Shown here piece after piece: positions 46,859 through 56,623 of a stretch of DNA of 64,000 nucleotides. A model generated the notes under the pieces. It was not told the DNA's origin and did not search any database. It saw only the letters and a list, made by a program, of their open reading frames with translations. Source of the DNA: CAVPMW01 sp963706515 (GTDB lineage: Bacteria > Chloroflexota > Anaerolineae > Anaerolineales > UBA4823). The DNA is taken from contig CAVPMW010000007.1 in assembly GCA_963706515.1 (NCBI GenBank), positions 186,001-250,000 on the forward strand, written 5' to 3'. The position numbers and the translations under genes are program-made. Within the stretch, counting starts at the first letter, position 1, and each line of letters opens with the position of its first letter.

Positions 46859-47668
46859 ATGTCCACTGAAACCAATTCTATCAACTTTGACAGCTACATA
46901 CCTTACTATATCCAGTTGATTGAAGCCCTCAAAGCCAAAATCAGCAGCGGAGAATGGAAACCCGGGGATAAGATCCCCAGCGAGCCTGAGCTCTGCATCT
47001 ACTACGGCGTCAGCCGGACGGTGGTCCGCCAGGCGTTGCGTGAGATCGAGCTGGACGGACTCATCCTGCGTAAGAAGGGCAAAGGCACTTTCATCGCCGA
47101 ACCTAAAATCAATGAAAGCCTGGTCGAAAAACTTACCGGCTTCTACCAGGATATGCTGGAGCGCGGTCACCATACCGTCACCGAGGTATTAAAGAATGAA
47201 ATCGAGCCGTGCACGGCAAAAATCGCCGGCCATCTACACATCGCGCCGGGCACGTCGGTTTTTTGTATCGAGCGATTGCGCTTCGTGGATGGCGTGCCGA
47301 TTGTCCTGGTAACGACGTACATCCCGGTAAGCCTCTGCCCGCAGCTTGCCGATCAAGACCTGAGCAGCCAATCCCTCTACCAGATCCTGGAACGTTTCGG
47401 GCTGGTGATCATGCGTGCCCACCGCTCGATCGAAGCCATATCCGCCACCGAGCGCGAGGCCAGACTGCTGGCAGTGGATGAATACGATCCACTTTTGCAC
47501 CTGGACAGCATCTCCTACCTTGAGGATGGAACGCCCTTGGAGTATTATCATGCCATCCATCGCGGGGATCGCTCCCGTTTTGAGGTCGATCTGGTGCGCT
47601 TGCCCGACCAGCACAATGTGATCACCAAAATCGAAACCGGCACAACCGAACCAGCCGAAACAAGCTAG
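46859..47668 (+). CDS. GntR-family (HutC subfamily) transcriptional regulator
   Basis: 269 residues. N-terminal winged helix: YIPYYIQLIEALKAKISSGE, WKPGDKIPSEPELCIYYGVS and RTVVRQALREIELDGLILRK. The C-terminal UTRA ligand domain begins near residue 105 (GTSVFCIERLRFVDGVPIVL). UTRA domains bind sugar phosphates or related small acids. ATG 46859 follows GCAGGAG; an earlier in-frame start lacks a ribosome site. Its own promoter carries a TGTAAT/ATTACA palindrome, and matching sites stand before units A and B, so it is the probable local repressor of all three. Confidence 0.92.
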   Translation: MSTETNSINFDSYIPYYIQLIEALKAKISSGEWKPGDKIPSEPELCIYYGVSRTVVRQALREIELDGLILRKKGKGTFIAEPKINESLVEKLTGFYQDMLERGHHTVTEVLKNEIEPCTAKIAGHLHIAPGTSVFCIERLRFVDGVPIVLVTTYIPVSLCPQLADQDLSSQSLYQILERFGLVIMRAHRSIEAISATEREARLLAVDEYDPLLHLDSISYLEDGTPLEYYHAIHRGDRSRFEVDLVRLPDQHNVITKIETGTTEPAETS

Positions 47669-47673
47669 GGAAT

Positions 47674-48964
47674 ATGCAGCCCATCGAACTTGCCCGACGA
47701 TACCTGGAATCTGCTGAGGGTACGGCCTACCTCGCCAGGCTGTATGGAGATTCAGCGGAAGAATTGTCCGCCCAGCGCGAGCGCTACCAGAAGACGCTCC
47801 ACGAGTTCGCCATTATTTTCCCAGAGGATAGCGAGGTTGATTTTATCAGCGCGCCGGGTCGCACAGAAATTTGCGGCAACCACACCGATCATAATGGCGG
47901 GCGCATCCTGGCGGCCGCGGTCAACCAGGATATCCTGGCTGTCGTTGCCCCCAACCCATCCGGCCTGATCCGCGTCCGTTCAGAAGGCTATTCACCCGTC
48001 AATCTGAGCCTCGCTGAATTAGCGGCAGTGGACAGCGAAAAAATGACTTCCACAGCCTTGATCCGGGGGGTGGCAGCTCGCTACCAACAGCTGGGCCTGA
48101 ATTGCGGGGGGTTCGACGCCGTGGTAACCAGCGCCGTCCCCAAAGGCTCGGGGTTGAGCTCCTCCGCCGCATTCGAGGTGCTCATTGGAGCCATTCTCAA
48201 CTACCTGTACAACCAGGGCAGCCTGGATGCGCTGCTGGTCAGTCAAATCGGTCAATATTCAGAGAACCATTATTTTGGCAAGCCGTGCGGGTTGATGGAC
48301 CAGACAACCAGCGCGGTCGGCGGTTTTGTCACGATCGATTTCAAGGATTTCGCTCGCCCCTTGGTAAAAAAGGTGGAATATGACTTCTCTACCAGTGGGT
48401 ACGAGCTGGTAATAGTAGATACCGGTGGGGACCACGCATCACTAACCGAGGAATATGCTGCAATCGAGCATGAGATGAAGGCTGTCGCGGGTGTCCTGGG
48501 AGGCCAGGTTTTGCGCCAGTTCTCTGAAGAGAATCCTCATGGAGAATCTGGCGTTCCTGCGCACTCAGGTGAGCGACCGCGCCATCCTCAGGGCGATCCA
48601 TTTCTACCAGGAAGACCAGCGGGTCTGCCAGGAAGTGCAGGCGCTCGAGCAAAGGGAATTCACCCGCTTCTTGCAGCTGGTTATCGCCTCCGGGGAAAGC
48701 TCCTGGATGCTCAATCAGAATGTCTTCGCGCCAAATAACTTCGCCGAGCAGGGAATTTCGATCGCGTTGGTGGCGAGCAAGGCGGCGCTCGATGGACTCG
48801 GCGCGTGGCGGATGCAGGGCGGCGGCTTTGCCGGCACCATCCAGGCTTTTGTCCCTGAGAGCATGCTTTCCCAGTACATTGGAAAAATCGAAGGAATCTT
48901 TGGACCGGGGGCGTGCCATCCCATCCGGATTCGCCCGGTCGGGTTTTCACGGATGCCCATCTAA
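47674..48964 (+). CDS. Galactokinase-like GHMP kinase (one frameshift)
   Basis: About 429 residues after correcting one inserted base near 48535. GHMP motifs: substrate-side motif 1 APGRTEICGNHTDHNGGRIL, ATP-loop motif 2 VPKGSGLSSSAAFEVLIGA, and motif 3 WRMQGGGFAGTIQAFVP. Also LVIVDTGGDHASLTEEY. The 'GNHTDHNGG' form is that of the galactokinase branch common in Firmicutes and Chloroflexota (versus GEHTDYN in E. coli GalK), so galactose or a related aldose is the likely substrate. It starts 5 bp after the gntR stop, and the FGGY kinase follows. galT is 11 kb away on the other strand. Confidence 0.82.
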
Positions 48965-48989
48965 ATTCTTCCTCGAGTAAATTTTACAA

Positions 48990-50565
48990 ATGCACAAAGC
49001 GCCTTCTTCTCCCTGGTTCCTGGGCATCGATATCGGGACAGGCAGCTGCAAATCTCTGGTAGTAGACGAACATGCCCGCCCTCTGGGGTTGGGCGCCAGC
49101 GATTACACCTCCAAGAGCAGCCAAACGCGCTGGAAAGAGCAAGACCCCGCTGCGGTGTTCGCGGGCATGCTCAGCGCTGTACGCAAATCCATCCTTGAGG
49201 CAGGCGTGCAGCCAGGGGCCTGCGCAGGCGCCAGCCTAAGCACACCCTTGCATACTCTTCTGGCGGTGGATAAAACGGGCAAACCCCTGACCGGAGTGAT
49301 CACCTGGGCGGATGATCGCGCTGCGCGGCAAGCGCAGGCCGCACGCGAGTCACCTCTATTCCAGCCGCTGTACGGAATAACAGGCTGCCCGATCCACTGG
49401 CTGTTCCCGCTGTACAAAATCCTCTGGATGAAACAAAACACGCCCGCGGAATTCCAGCGGACTGCCCGGTTTATTACTCTAAAAGAATATATACTCCAGC
49501 GGCTGACCGGTGAATACGCAGTCGACTACTGCCTGGCGGCTGGCTCGGGATTGTTGAACACATTTTCCCTGGATTGGGAGGATTCGATCCTCGCTCTGGC
49601 AGGGGTAAGCCGAGATCAGCTCACGCTACCCGGGGACCCGCTGGAGCGTTTACCCAGAATCCGGCCGCGCTGGGCTGAGAGGCTGGGACTTACCAGCACA
49701 ACCCCGCTCTTCCTTGGGTCTGCGGATGCGACCAATTCCAGCCTGGGGGCGGGTGCGCCTCATCCCTGGCAGGCTACCTGCATGGTCGGGACCAGCGCCG
49801 CCCTGCGCCTGATCTCCGACCAGCCTGTCCTGGATCCGCAGAGGCGGTCCTGGTGCTACGCCATCGACCGGGGTCACTGGCTGGTCGGCGGGGCGATTAA
49901 CAACGGCGGCCTGGCGGTTGCCTGGCTGCGAGATATGCTCAACAGCGCCATGCACAAAGGCGCTTCGAGTGATGAGCTGTCTTTCGAAGAGCTGATTTCT
50001 CTTGGCGCAGACGTCGAACCCGGCGCGGGTGGTCTGCTCTGCCTGCCGTTTTTCGCCGGAGAACGCAGCCCAGGCTGGAATCTGGACGCACGGGGGGCAT
50101 TTTTCGGCCTGACCCTGCAGCACGATTCCGCGGCACCTGGCCCGCGCCCTGTTGGAAGGGGTCGCCTTTCGCCTGCGCAGCCTGGCTGATGTGCTGAGCG
50201 AGGTCGCCTCACCGGTAACGGAAATTCGCGCTTCCGGCGGCTTTACCCAGTCGCCGTTGTGGGTTCAAATCGTGTCCAGCGTTCTGAAGCGCGAGCTTGC
50301 CATAACTGAGGTGGGTGAAGCATCCAGCCTGGGGGCAGCTTTTTGGGCGATGCGCGCGGCTGGAGCGATCCCGTCATTCGATGTACTTGAGAAGCTGGTG
50401 CCGGTCGTCAGGGTGTATGCACCGCAAGCAGGACCATCCCAGGTTTACGACCGCCTGTATCCCCTCTACCAGCAGCTTTACCAGGCAACCCTTCCATTTT
50501 TCACTGCCCTGGCTGCAGTGGAGCGCGCAATAAACTCGGGCGACACCCGGGAGCCCAGCATATAA
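48990..50565 (+). CDS. FGGY-family carbohydrate kinase 3, gluconokinase-like (one frameshift)
   Basis: About 524 residues after correcting one extra base near 50130. ATPase motif WFLGIDIGTGSCKSLVVDEH, then LSTPLHTLLAVDKTGKPLTG, WADDRAARQA, second loop GTSAALRLISDQP, LPFFAGERSPGWNLDARGAF, and IRASGGFTQSPLWVQIVSSV (adenosine motif) after the shift. The block GITGCPIHWLFPLYKILWMK matches gluconokinase-type FGGY enzymes, so phosphorylation of a sugar acid is plausible and would supply a route to KDPG-type intermediates. It is 25 bp from the galactokinase-like gene and 4 bp before the porter gene. Confidence 0.82.
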
Positions 50566-50569
50566 CCCC

Positions 50570-51457
50570 ATGCCAACCATTTTTTACGCCTTAATCCCCG
50601 TCTTTGCCTGGGGCACCTGGCTGGCTCCGTCGCAGAACGTCCGGTTTAATAACCAGCAGATCAAGACTTTTTACGTCGGGGTCGCCAACCTGGGGCTGGC
50701 TTTTCTGGTCGCCTGGCTGGCGCGCTCCGGTCAGATCGCCGCTACAGGATTCTGGCCTCCCTTCATCGGCGGACTGGTCTGGGCGGTCAGCGCTTTTTGC
50801 GCGTTCACCGCTACCAATAAAATCGGCATAGCCAAGGCATTCGGGATTTGGGCGCCGCTCAACATCATTGTGAGCATGATCTGGGGCGGGCTGCTCTTCG
50901 GCGAGTTCGTTAACACCGGGCCATTGGGAATCCTCCTGTTGGTCCTGTCAATCGGCGTCATCATTGGCGGGGTATTGATGATCATCTTCGCCCGAGGCGG
51001 GGGTGAGAAAACCCAGGACCGCCGGAGCTTCCTCATTGGCGTGTTGGGCGCGGTCGCCGCCGGGATTCTGTGGGGATCGTATTTCATCCCAATCAAGCTC
51101 AGCGGTGAGTCTATGTGGGTCGCAGCATTCCCGATGGCCATTGGGATTTTCGTGGGCAGCACCTTCCTGGCGATTCTCCCGCGCCAATCCTTCCGGCTGG
51201 AGAAAAGCACCGATTATCTGAGGGTGTTCCTTACAGGGATTTTGTGGGCGGTTGGCAATTATGGGTCGCTGCTCTTGATCGATCTTCTTGGGGCGGGGAA
51301 GGGATTCACCATCTCCCAGCTATCGATCGTCGTGAACGCTCTGGTCGGCATATATATATTGAAGGATCCCCTGCCAGGCACCCGCGTCGCCAGGCTGACC
51401 CTGGCGGGATGCATCGTCGCCATGGTCGGGGGCATCCTCTTAGTGAACCTGCCATAA
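50570..51457 (+). CDS. GRP-family sugar porter (glucose/ribose uptake type)
   Basis: 295 residues with ten hydrophobic segments in two homologous halves, as in the drug/metabolite superfamily. TM1 MPTIFYALIPVFAWGTWLAP shows the GRP-family 'WGt...' motif; others include FIGGLVWAVSAFCAFTATNK, GIWAPLNIIVSMIWGGLLFG, AAGILWGSYFIPIKLSGES and GILWAVGNYGSLLLIDLLGA. The family imports glucose, ribose or related sugars by proton symport. Only 4 bp separate it from the kinase, so it is the uptake component of unit C. Confidence 0.87.
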   Translation: MPTIFYALIPVFAWGTWLAPSQNVRFNNQQIKTFYVGVANLGLAFLVAWLARSGQIAATGFWPPFIGGLVWAVSAFCAFTATNKIGIAKAFGIWAPLNIIVSMIWGGLLFGEFVNTGPLGILLLVLSIGVIIGGVLMIIFARGGGEKTQDRRSFLIGVLGAVAAGILWGSYFIPIKLSGESMWVAAFPMAIGIFVGSTFLAILPRQSFRLEKSTDYLRVFLTGILWAVGNYGSLLLIDLLGAGKGFTISQLSIVVNALVGIYILKDPLPGTRVARLTLAGCIVAMVGGILLVNLP

Positions 51458-51822
51458 CCGGCGATGGGTGCAAAACTCTCTCCATACGTCATTCTGGAAA
51501 TCACCGGTATATGATCATCTGATAATTCCTGTTTGACCCAGCTTAAGAAATTAAACAATATTTCAAAATTCCCTAAAAAGGGACGAATCCAAGCCGTCCG
51601 TGCAATCTGGTCCCAGGTTGTAGTGTCTGATTATTAGCCAATCTGAAAAAAAACGTTATCGAGCGTAACTTACCCTCGCATTCGGTAGAAGCTAATCTTC
51701 TCTACCAGTTCGTCGTTAAATTGGACCATGCTCGACTGACCGCAGGTGACGGAGATGACATCCTGTTATCGAACACTTGTGACATTTGTCACTTTTCAGG
51801 AATCCCTTATTTTGCTAAACTA
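51458..51822. other. Non-coding gap before the arsenic island
   Basis: No gene recognised on either strand. Contains a small stem GGTAGAAG / CTTCTCTACC around 51685-51707 and GTGAC-ATTT-GTCAC near 51779-51792. AT-rich toward the arsR operator. Confidence 0.4.
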
Positions 51823-51848
51823 TATTCAAACAATCGAATGTTTGAATA
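51823..51848 (+). promoter_or_regulatory. ArsR operator upstream of arsR1
   Basis: Perfect inverted repeat TATTCAAAC / GTTTGAATA with an 8-bp centre (AATCGAAT), ending 9 bp before the arsR1 start. ATTCAAA...TTTGAAT is the usual shape of ArsR/SmtB operators. Autoregulation in response to As(III) or Sb(III) is expected. Confidence 0.8.
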
Positions 51849-51857
51849 CAGATAACT

Positions 51858-52256
51858 ATGAAAACTACACAGACTACTAACTATTTACTAACTGAATTGT
51901 TCGACGCTTTGGCGCATCCCTCCCGCCTGGAAATACTGGACCTGCTGCGAGACGGCGAAGCATGCGTTTGCCACATCCAGGCTATGCTCGACCAACGCCA
52001 ATCCTACGTTTCGCAACACCTTAATGTACTGCGCCATGCCGGACTTGTGTCCAGCCGTAAAGATGGTCTGCGAGTGTATTACCAGGTCAGCGACGCTCAG
52101 CTTTTTGAAATCATCGATGGAATGAAAACTTTTTTACAGCTAACCGGCAAATGGCAGCCTGAAGATGCGAAGAACAACAACCCAAGGCAGCACTGCACCT
52201 GCCCGCAGTGTGCTGAAAAGCAACCACAAATCCATATAGAGGCCAGCCATGCCTGA
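51858..52256 (+). CDS. arsR: ArsR-family metalloregulator 1
   Basis: 132 residues. Winged helix with ELFDALAHPSRLEILDLLRD, then GEACVCHIQAMLDQRQSYVS with CVC at the position of the ELCVCDL arsenite site, and QHLNVLRHAGLVSSRKDGLR. The C-terminal tail HCTCPQCAEKQ adds more cysteines, as in ArsR types that bind As(III) with C-terminal Cys residues. Released from DNA by arsenite/antimonite. The gene overlaps the next one by 8 bp, and the inverted repeat just upstream is its operator. The order shows it controls the genes up to about 56.5 kb. Confidence 0.9.
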   Translation: MKTTQTTNYLLTELFDALAHPSRLEILDLLRDGEACVCHIQAMLDQRQSYVSQHLNVLRHAGLVSSRKDGLRVYYQVSDAQLFEIIDGMKTFLQLTGKWQPEDAKNNNPRQHCTCPQCAEKQPQIHIEASHA

Positions 52257-52700
52257 TTACCTAGAATTGACCGTTGATAAGTTTACTTTCCGAGTGGCCA
52301 CAGACCTTTTTTATTCTCCAGAGGGGGTTTGGGCAAAACCGGAAGGCAGGTACGTCTCGCATTGGTCTGTCAGATTATTTGCAGCAGCGCAGCGGCGATA
52401 TCGCCTTCGTAGAAATCATGCCGGTGGGCACCGAGCTGGCATTTGGCGACGAAGTCGCGGTCATTGAGACCATTAAAGTCAATATCAGCCTGGGCTCCCC
52501 GGTAAGCGGCAAGGTTGCTGAGGTCAATCCAGATATGGAAATGGCGCCCGAAGTGATCAACCAGGACCCTTATGGTAAGGGTTGGATCGCAATCGTCGAA
52601 GCCAGTAACTGGGAGATCGGATCGAATGCGCCTGTTGGATGCTCCGGCATATTTCGCCAAAATTAAGACTGAAAGTGAAAATGAGGTCAAAAAAGGATGA
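52249..52700 (+). CDS. Glycine-cleavage H-like lipoyl protein in the arsenic operon (two frameshifts)
   Basis: About 149 residues after removing one extra base near 52357 and one near 52620. The H-protein fold is clear: VRIGLSDYLQQRSGDIAFVE, IMPVGTELAFGDEVAVIETI, with the lipoyl-Lys in VIETIKVNISLGSPVSGKV, and QDPYGKGWIAIVEASNWEID. The N-terminus (YLELTVDKFTFRVATDLFYS) is longer than in GcvH. Start overlaps arsR1 and stop overlaps the next gene (ATGA). No P- or T-proteins are nearby, so it does not serve glycine cleavage here. A lipoyl dithiol could bind As(III) or carry a sulfur/redox group (inference). Confidence 0.8.
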
Positions 52701-53135
52701 CAGACGAAAGCGCCCCAATCCAGGTAGTGATTGTCCCGTGCAGCGGCATCGGCAAGACCTATGGCACCGTCAGCCGGGAGGCGGCTTACATAGTGACCGA
52801 AGACATGCGTCCGGAAGAGTACCCAGCTCGTTGCACTTTCCAGGCTGGTATTGGGCGACGAGGCAGCTCGCGCGTCTGTTGCTGCTCATCCCGCGATCAC
52901 CATCGACGGCTGCAAGCTGGCCTGCGCCACCAAAATGGTAGAGGAAAGCGGCGGCACGGTGGCTCAGGACTTCGCTGTGCTGGACGTTTACCGCCGCAAT
53001 AAGCAGTTCAAGCCCCAGGGAATTTCCGAGCTGAACCAGGGCGGGCTCCAGCTCGCCCAGGCATTAGCGCAAGAGATCGCCATTGTCATCGATACCCTCA
53101 ACACTGATAAAACGGATGGAGGCCAGGATGGTTGA
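52697..53135 (+). CDS. DGC-type putative zinc-binding protein 1 (one frameshift)
   Basis: About 145 residues after correcting one extra base near 52845. N-terminal IQVVIVPCSGIGKTYGTVSR, then VLGDEAARASVAAHPAITID followed by GCKLACATKMVEESGG: the Asp-Gly-Cys motif that names the family, with several nearby cysteines. Function of the family is unknown; members occur with ArsR, thioredoxin-like and permease genes. The start ATG overlaps the H-like stop (ATGA) and the stop overlaps the next gene by 8 bp, so translation is coupled. Confidence 0.75.
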
Positions 53136-53877
53136 CCTGCCGAAGAAAAAAGTCGGCATCGTTGCCTGCTCGGGTGAAGAGCTGCCGGAAGGCACTGTCA
53201 CGCGCCTGGCCGCGCTGCAAGTCTTAGAACGCCTCAGACCCGAAGATACGGTGACGATCTGCCTGCCGCTATTCCTGGCTGGCGGTGAAGGCGACCGGGC
53301 ATTTGCCCGCTTCTACCCGACGATTGCCGTGGATGGCTGTGAAATCCGTTGTGCGGCCCGAGCGACGGAAATGTATTCCGGAAAACCGGCAGCCGGGGTT
53401 CTCGTCACCGAGGTGGCTGCTAATAATGGATTGGAAAAGCCCCAGGGAGCTCGCCGGCTTAATGAAGCTGGACTAAAAGCAGTTGACCTGACCGCAGAGC
53501 GCGTCGCGCAGCTGGTTGATGAGCTGCTTGAAAAAAGATGGAGCCGGCGTACTGGTGAATTTACTGAAGTCGCGAGGGGAATTCCTGTTCAAAGCGTTGA
53601 GCCTCAGGAACCAGTTGAAGCCACCTGCTCCTGCGGATCAGGCATCCCGGTCCGCAAGCTAATAATCGATGGTCAGCAGGTTACAGTCGTTGCGCTGCCG
53701 CTCATCTTCGAGCAATTCCGGGCGGCTGGTAAGCAGCCATCGGATGGAACAGCCCAGGAGCTGCTGGAAACAGTAAAGATCTATAACCCCATCCCAGTTG
53801 GAGCGGAAGATACCTACCGCGAGACGCTCTTGAGCGAATATGCTGCTTACTGGGCTGAAAAGGAGCCAGTCGGATGA
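53128..53877 (+). CDS. DGC-type putative zinc-binding protein 2 with extra C-terminal domain
   Basis: 249 residues. The N-terminal half is paralogous to protein 1: KVGIVACSGEELPEGTVTRL, FYPTIAVDGCEIRCAARATE (Asp-Gly-Cys), VDLTAERVAQLVDELLE. The second half (ATCSCGSGIPVRKLIIDGQQ; QVTVVALPLIFEQFRAAGKQ; EDTYRETLLSEYAAYW) contains a CSC motif and a beta/alpha region resembling small CXXC redox-like domains linked to these permease operons. The start ATG follows GGATGGAGG. The overlap with protein 1 and with the following gene indicates a tightly regulated complex or stepwise pathway. Confidence 0.75.
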   Translation: MVDLPKKKVGIVACSGEELPEGTVTRLAALQVLERLRPEDTVTICLPLFLAGGEGDRAFARFYPTIAVDGCEIRCAARATEMYSGKPAAGVLVTEVAANNGLEKPQGARRLNEAGLKAVDLTAERVAQLVDELLEKRWSRRTGEFTEVARGIPVQSVEPQEPVEATCSCGSGIPVRKLIIDGQQVTVVALPLIFEQFRAAGKQPSDGTAQELLETVKIYNPIPVGAEDTYRETLLSEYAAYWAEKEPVG

Positions 53878-54326
53878 GCCGCACTGCCATCTACCACACC
53901 GAGGTGTCCTGGAAGGGCGAACACTGGGGGCACATCGCAATGGGCAACGGACCGGAGATGGACTTCTCCGCACCACCCGATGCCCAGGGTCATCCCGGGG
54001 TGTTCACCCCGGAAGATGCCTTCGTTGCCGCCGCTAATACTTGCATCATGATGATGTTCATCTGGGCAGCAGAGCGTTTCAAGCTGAGCCTGTTATCTTA
54101 CGAGTGCCGGGCAGAAGGCACCAAACTCATCGAGCTGGACCGAACAGAGATTTTCACTCACCTGCGCTTCTGGCCGGTCATCCGGATTAAAGCTGCCGAT
54201 GAAACCCTGGCAGCTGTCGAAGGCCGGGCACGGCGCGCCCTGCAGGCTGCCCAGAAATACAGCCTGGTTGCCAATTCGGTGAAATCTGAGATCCTGATCG
54301 AGCCGACGATCGAAGTGGTCGTTTGA
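53874..54326 (+). CDS. OsmC-family protein lacking the second redox cysteine
   Basis: 150 residues. OsmC/Ohr fold: HTEVSWKGEHWGHIAMGNGP, FTPEDAFVAAANTCIMMMFI with the first conserved Cys, and C-terminal RRALQAAQKYSLVANSVKSE. In peroxidase members a second Cys follows 'aH..CP.s'; here that position is in KYSLVANS with no Cys. So peroxidase activity is doubtful and a thiol carrier or binding role is more likely. ATG overlaps the preceding stop (ATGA). Fifth gene of the arsR1 operon. Confidence 0.82.
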   Translation: MSRTAIYHTEVSWKGEHWGHIAMGNGPEMDFSAPPDAQGHPGVFTPEDAFVAAANTCIMMMFIWAAERFKLSLLSYECRAEGTKLIELDRTEIFTHLRFWPVIRIKAADETLAAVEGRARRALQAAQKYSLVANSVKSEILIEPTIEVVV

Positions 54327-54402
54327 GGCGTTGACCAGAATTGAATGCGAACGATTTATTTTTCTGACAATTGATCGATATTCAACATCCAAAGGAGATC
54401 CT

Positions 54403-54657
54403 ATGTTAACCATTAAAGTCCTTGGTCCCGGTTGTGAAAACTGCCAGAAAGTTGAGTCCACGGTCAAGCATGCTGTGGCTGCCATGGGATTTCAGGCTCA
54501 AGTGGAAAAAATCACTGCCTGGGATGAAATTAAAAAATATCCTATCTTGGCCACCCCGGGTTTAGTTATTAATGAAAAACTGGTCTGCGCTGGGCGCATC
54601 CCCAATGAAGCCGAAGTGACCACCTGGCTGGTAAACGCTGAGATGGAGGCTGTATAA
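54403..54657 (+). CDS. Small redox-active disulfide (thioredoxin-fold) protein
   Basis: 84 residues starting at ATG 54403, 9 bp after AAAGGAG. The thioredoxin-like fold has a CXXC site near the N-terminus: IKVLGPGCENCQKVESTVKH, then cis-Pro region ILATPGLVINEKLVCAGRIP. Such small proteins occur beside arsenite permeases and putative zinc proteins. It likely reduces or transfers thiols; an additional Cys lies in LVCAG. It ends 1 bp before the ACR3 ATG, so the two are translated together. Confidence 0.87.
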   Translation: MLTIKVLGPGCENCQKVESTVKHAVAAMGFQAQVEKITAWDEIKKYPILATPGLVINEKLVCAGRIPNEAEVTTWLVNAEMEAV

Positions 54658-54658
54658 C

Positions 54659-55816
<1,158 letters not shown>

Positions 55817-55831
55817 GTGAAGTGAAATTCG

Positions 55832-55978
55832 ATGAAAAAATCCGTAACGATCATCCTTGACGATCAGGATTTGATTGAATTGATGCGCATTCTAGTTGAT
55901 GAGGATGCTGAGGGTTCCTTGATCTTCCTGAAAACCCACCTGAAAGGAATGGCGCGCGAATTGCTCGAAGGTGGTTGA
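55832..55978 (+). CDS. 48-residue protein of the arsenic operon
   Basis: Short frame MKKSVTIILDDQDLIELMRI, then LVDEDAEGSLIFLKTHLKG and MARELLEGG to TGA at 55976. The pattern is beta-strand followed by two amphipathic helices, without cysteines. GGTGAAGTGAAATTCG precedes the ATG. I recall similar short frames next to arsenic genes in other Chloroflexota but know no function. Sixteen bases after acr3, in the same operon. Confidence 0.6.
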   Translation: MKKSVTIILDDQDLIELMRILVDEDAEGSLIFLKTHLKGMARELLEGG

Positions 55979-56040
55979 AAGGTGATGATCGAAGTACCCG
56001 GTGCGGGTATTGCTAAGGTCCGCGGAGATCTCCTGAAGCC

Positions 56041-56559
56041 ATGACCTATATGCATTCGATTGTGCTTGTCAAAACGCTATCATGCTTGGCTGAGCCAGGC
56101 AAGATCATCGTCATTGGTAAGCCAGATCTGTCGCTGGCAAAGGTGATCCCCTACCTGGCAACATTGCCCGGCGTTATCGCTTACAACCCCGAGACCCTAA
56201 CGCTCACCTTTCGACGCCAGCGCGGTTTCCTTACGATCTATTCGGACAAAGTTTACATCACCCAAGTTGCTGACAGCCAGGAGGGTATCGATTTGCTCCA
56301 TGCACTGGCGGATGCAGTGAATGTTACCTGGGAAAAACGGGCAGAACTGGTTGCAGCCACCATTGCCCGCCGGGCACCCCGCTGGTTAGACTTATGGGAA
56401 TTGTTACCTCAGACAAATTGCAAACAGTGCGGTGAGATGACGTGTACGGCTTTCGCCGCGGCGCTATCACAACAGAAAAGAATATTGAATGAGTGCCTCC
56501 CGCTCTTTTCCGACCCTGCTTTTAGCGACCGACGGGCAACGTTGGAGGCAATGATATGA
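56041..56559 (+). CDS. Fe-S cluster protein with 4Fe-4S CxxC domain
   Basis: 172 residues. The N-terminal ~110 residues form an alpha/beta domain (HSIVLVKTLSCLAEPGKIIV; FRRQRGFLTIYSDKVYITQV) of unknown role. The C-terminus holds a compact 4Fe-4S domain: LWELLPQTNCKQCGEMTCTA, then NECLPLF, giving C-x2-C-x4-C-x15-C, like the Fe-S domain of RnfB and CO-dehydrogenase associated proteins. Presumably an electron carrier or a reductase partner. It sits between ACR3 and the second arsR and is preceded by CGGAGATCTCCTGAAGCC. This pairing with arsM suggests a redox step in arsenic handling (inference). Confidence 0.75.
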   Translation: MTYMHSIVLVKTLSCLAEPGKIIVIGKPDLSLAKVIPYLATLPGVIAYNPETLTLTFRRQRGFLTIYSDKVYITQVADSQEGIDLLHALADAVNVTWEKRAELVAATIARRAPRWLDLWELLPQTNCKQCGEMTCTAFAAALSQQKRILNECLPLFSDPAFSDRRATLEAMI

Positions 56560-56570
56560 TCCTGATACCC

Positions 56571-56599
56571 TTGACATATAGATAAACGTCTATTAGAAT
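56571..56599 (+). promoter_or_regulatory. Promoter and probable ArsR2 operator
   Basis: Consensus TTGACA (56571-56576), 17 bp, TAGAAT (56594-56599), 25 bp before the arsR2 ATG. The spacer holds ATAGA-TAAACG-TCTAT, an inverted repeat suited to an ArsR dimer; a partial copy ATCTATATG overlaps the start codon. Confidence 0.72.
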
Positions 56600-56623
56600 A
56601 AAGTCATATTGAAGGTTATCTAT

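Noticed and set aside
52249..52700. Assignment of the lipoyl protein to a glycine cleavage system
   Set aside because: No GcvP or GcvT partner is near, it overlaps arsR and a DGC gene, and its N-terminus differs from GcvH.
55985..56043. A 19-residue frame MIEVPGAGIAKVRGDLLKP between the 48-residue gene and the Fe-S gene
   Set aside because: No ribosome site of its own and very short. It may only be leader sequence of the Fe-S gene, so it is not called.
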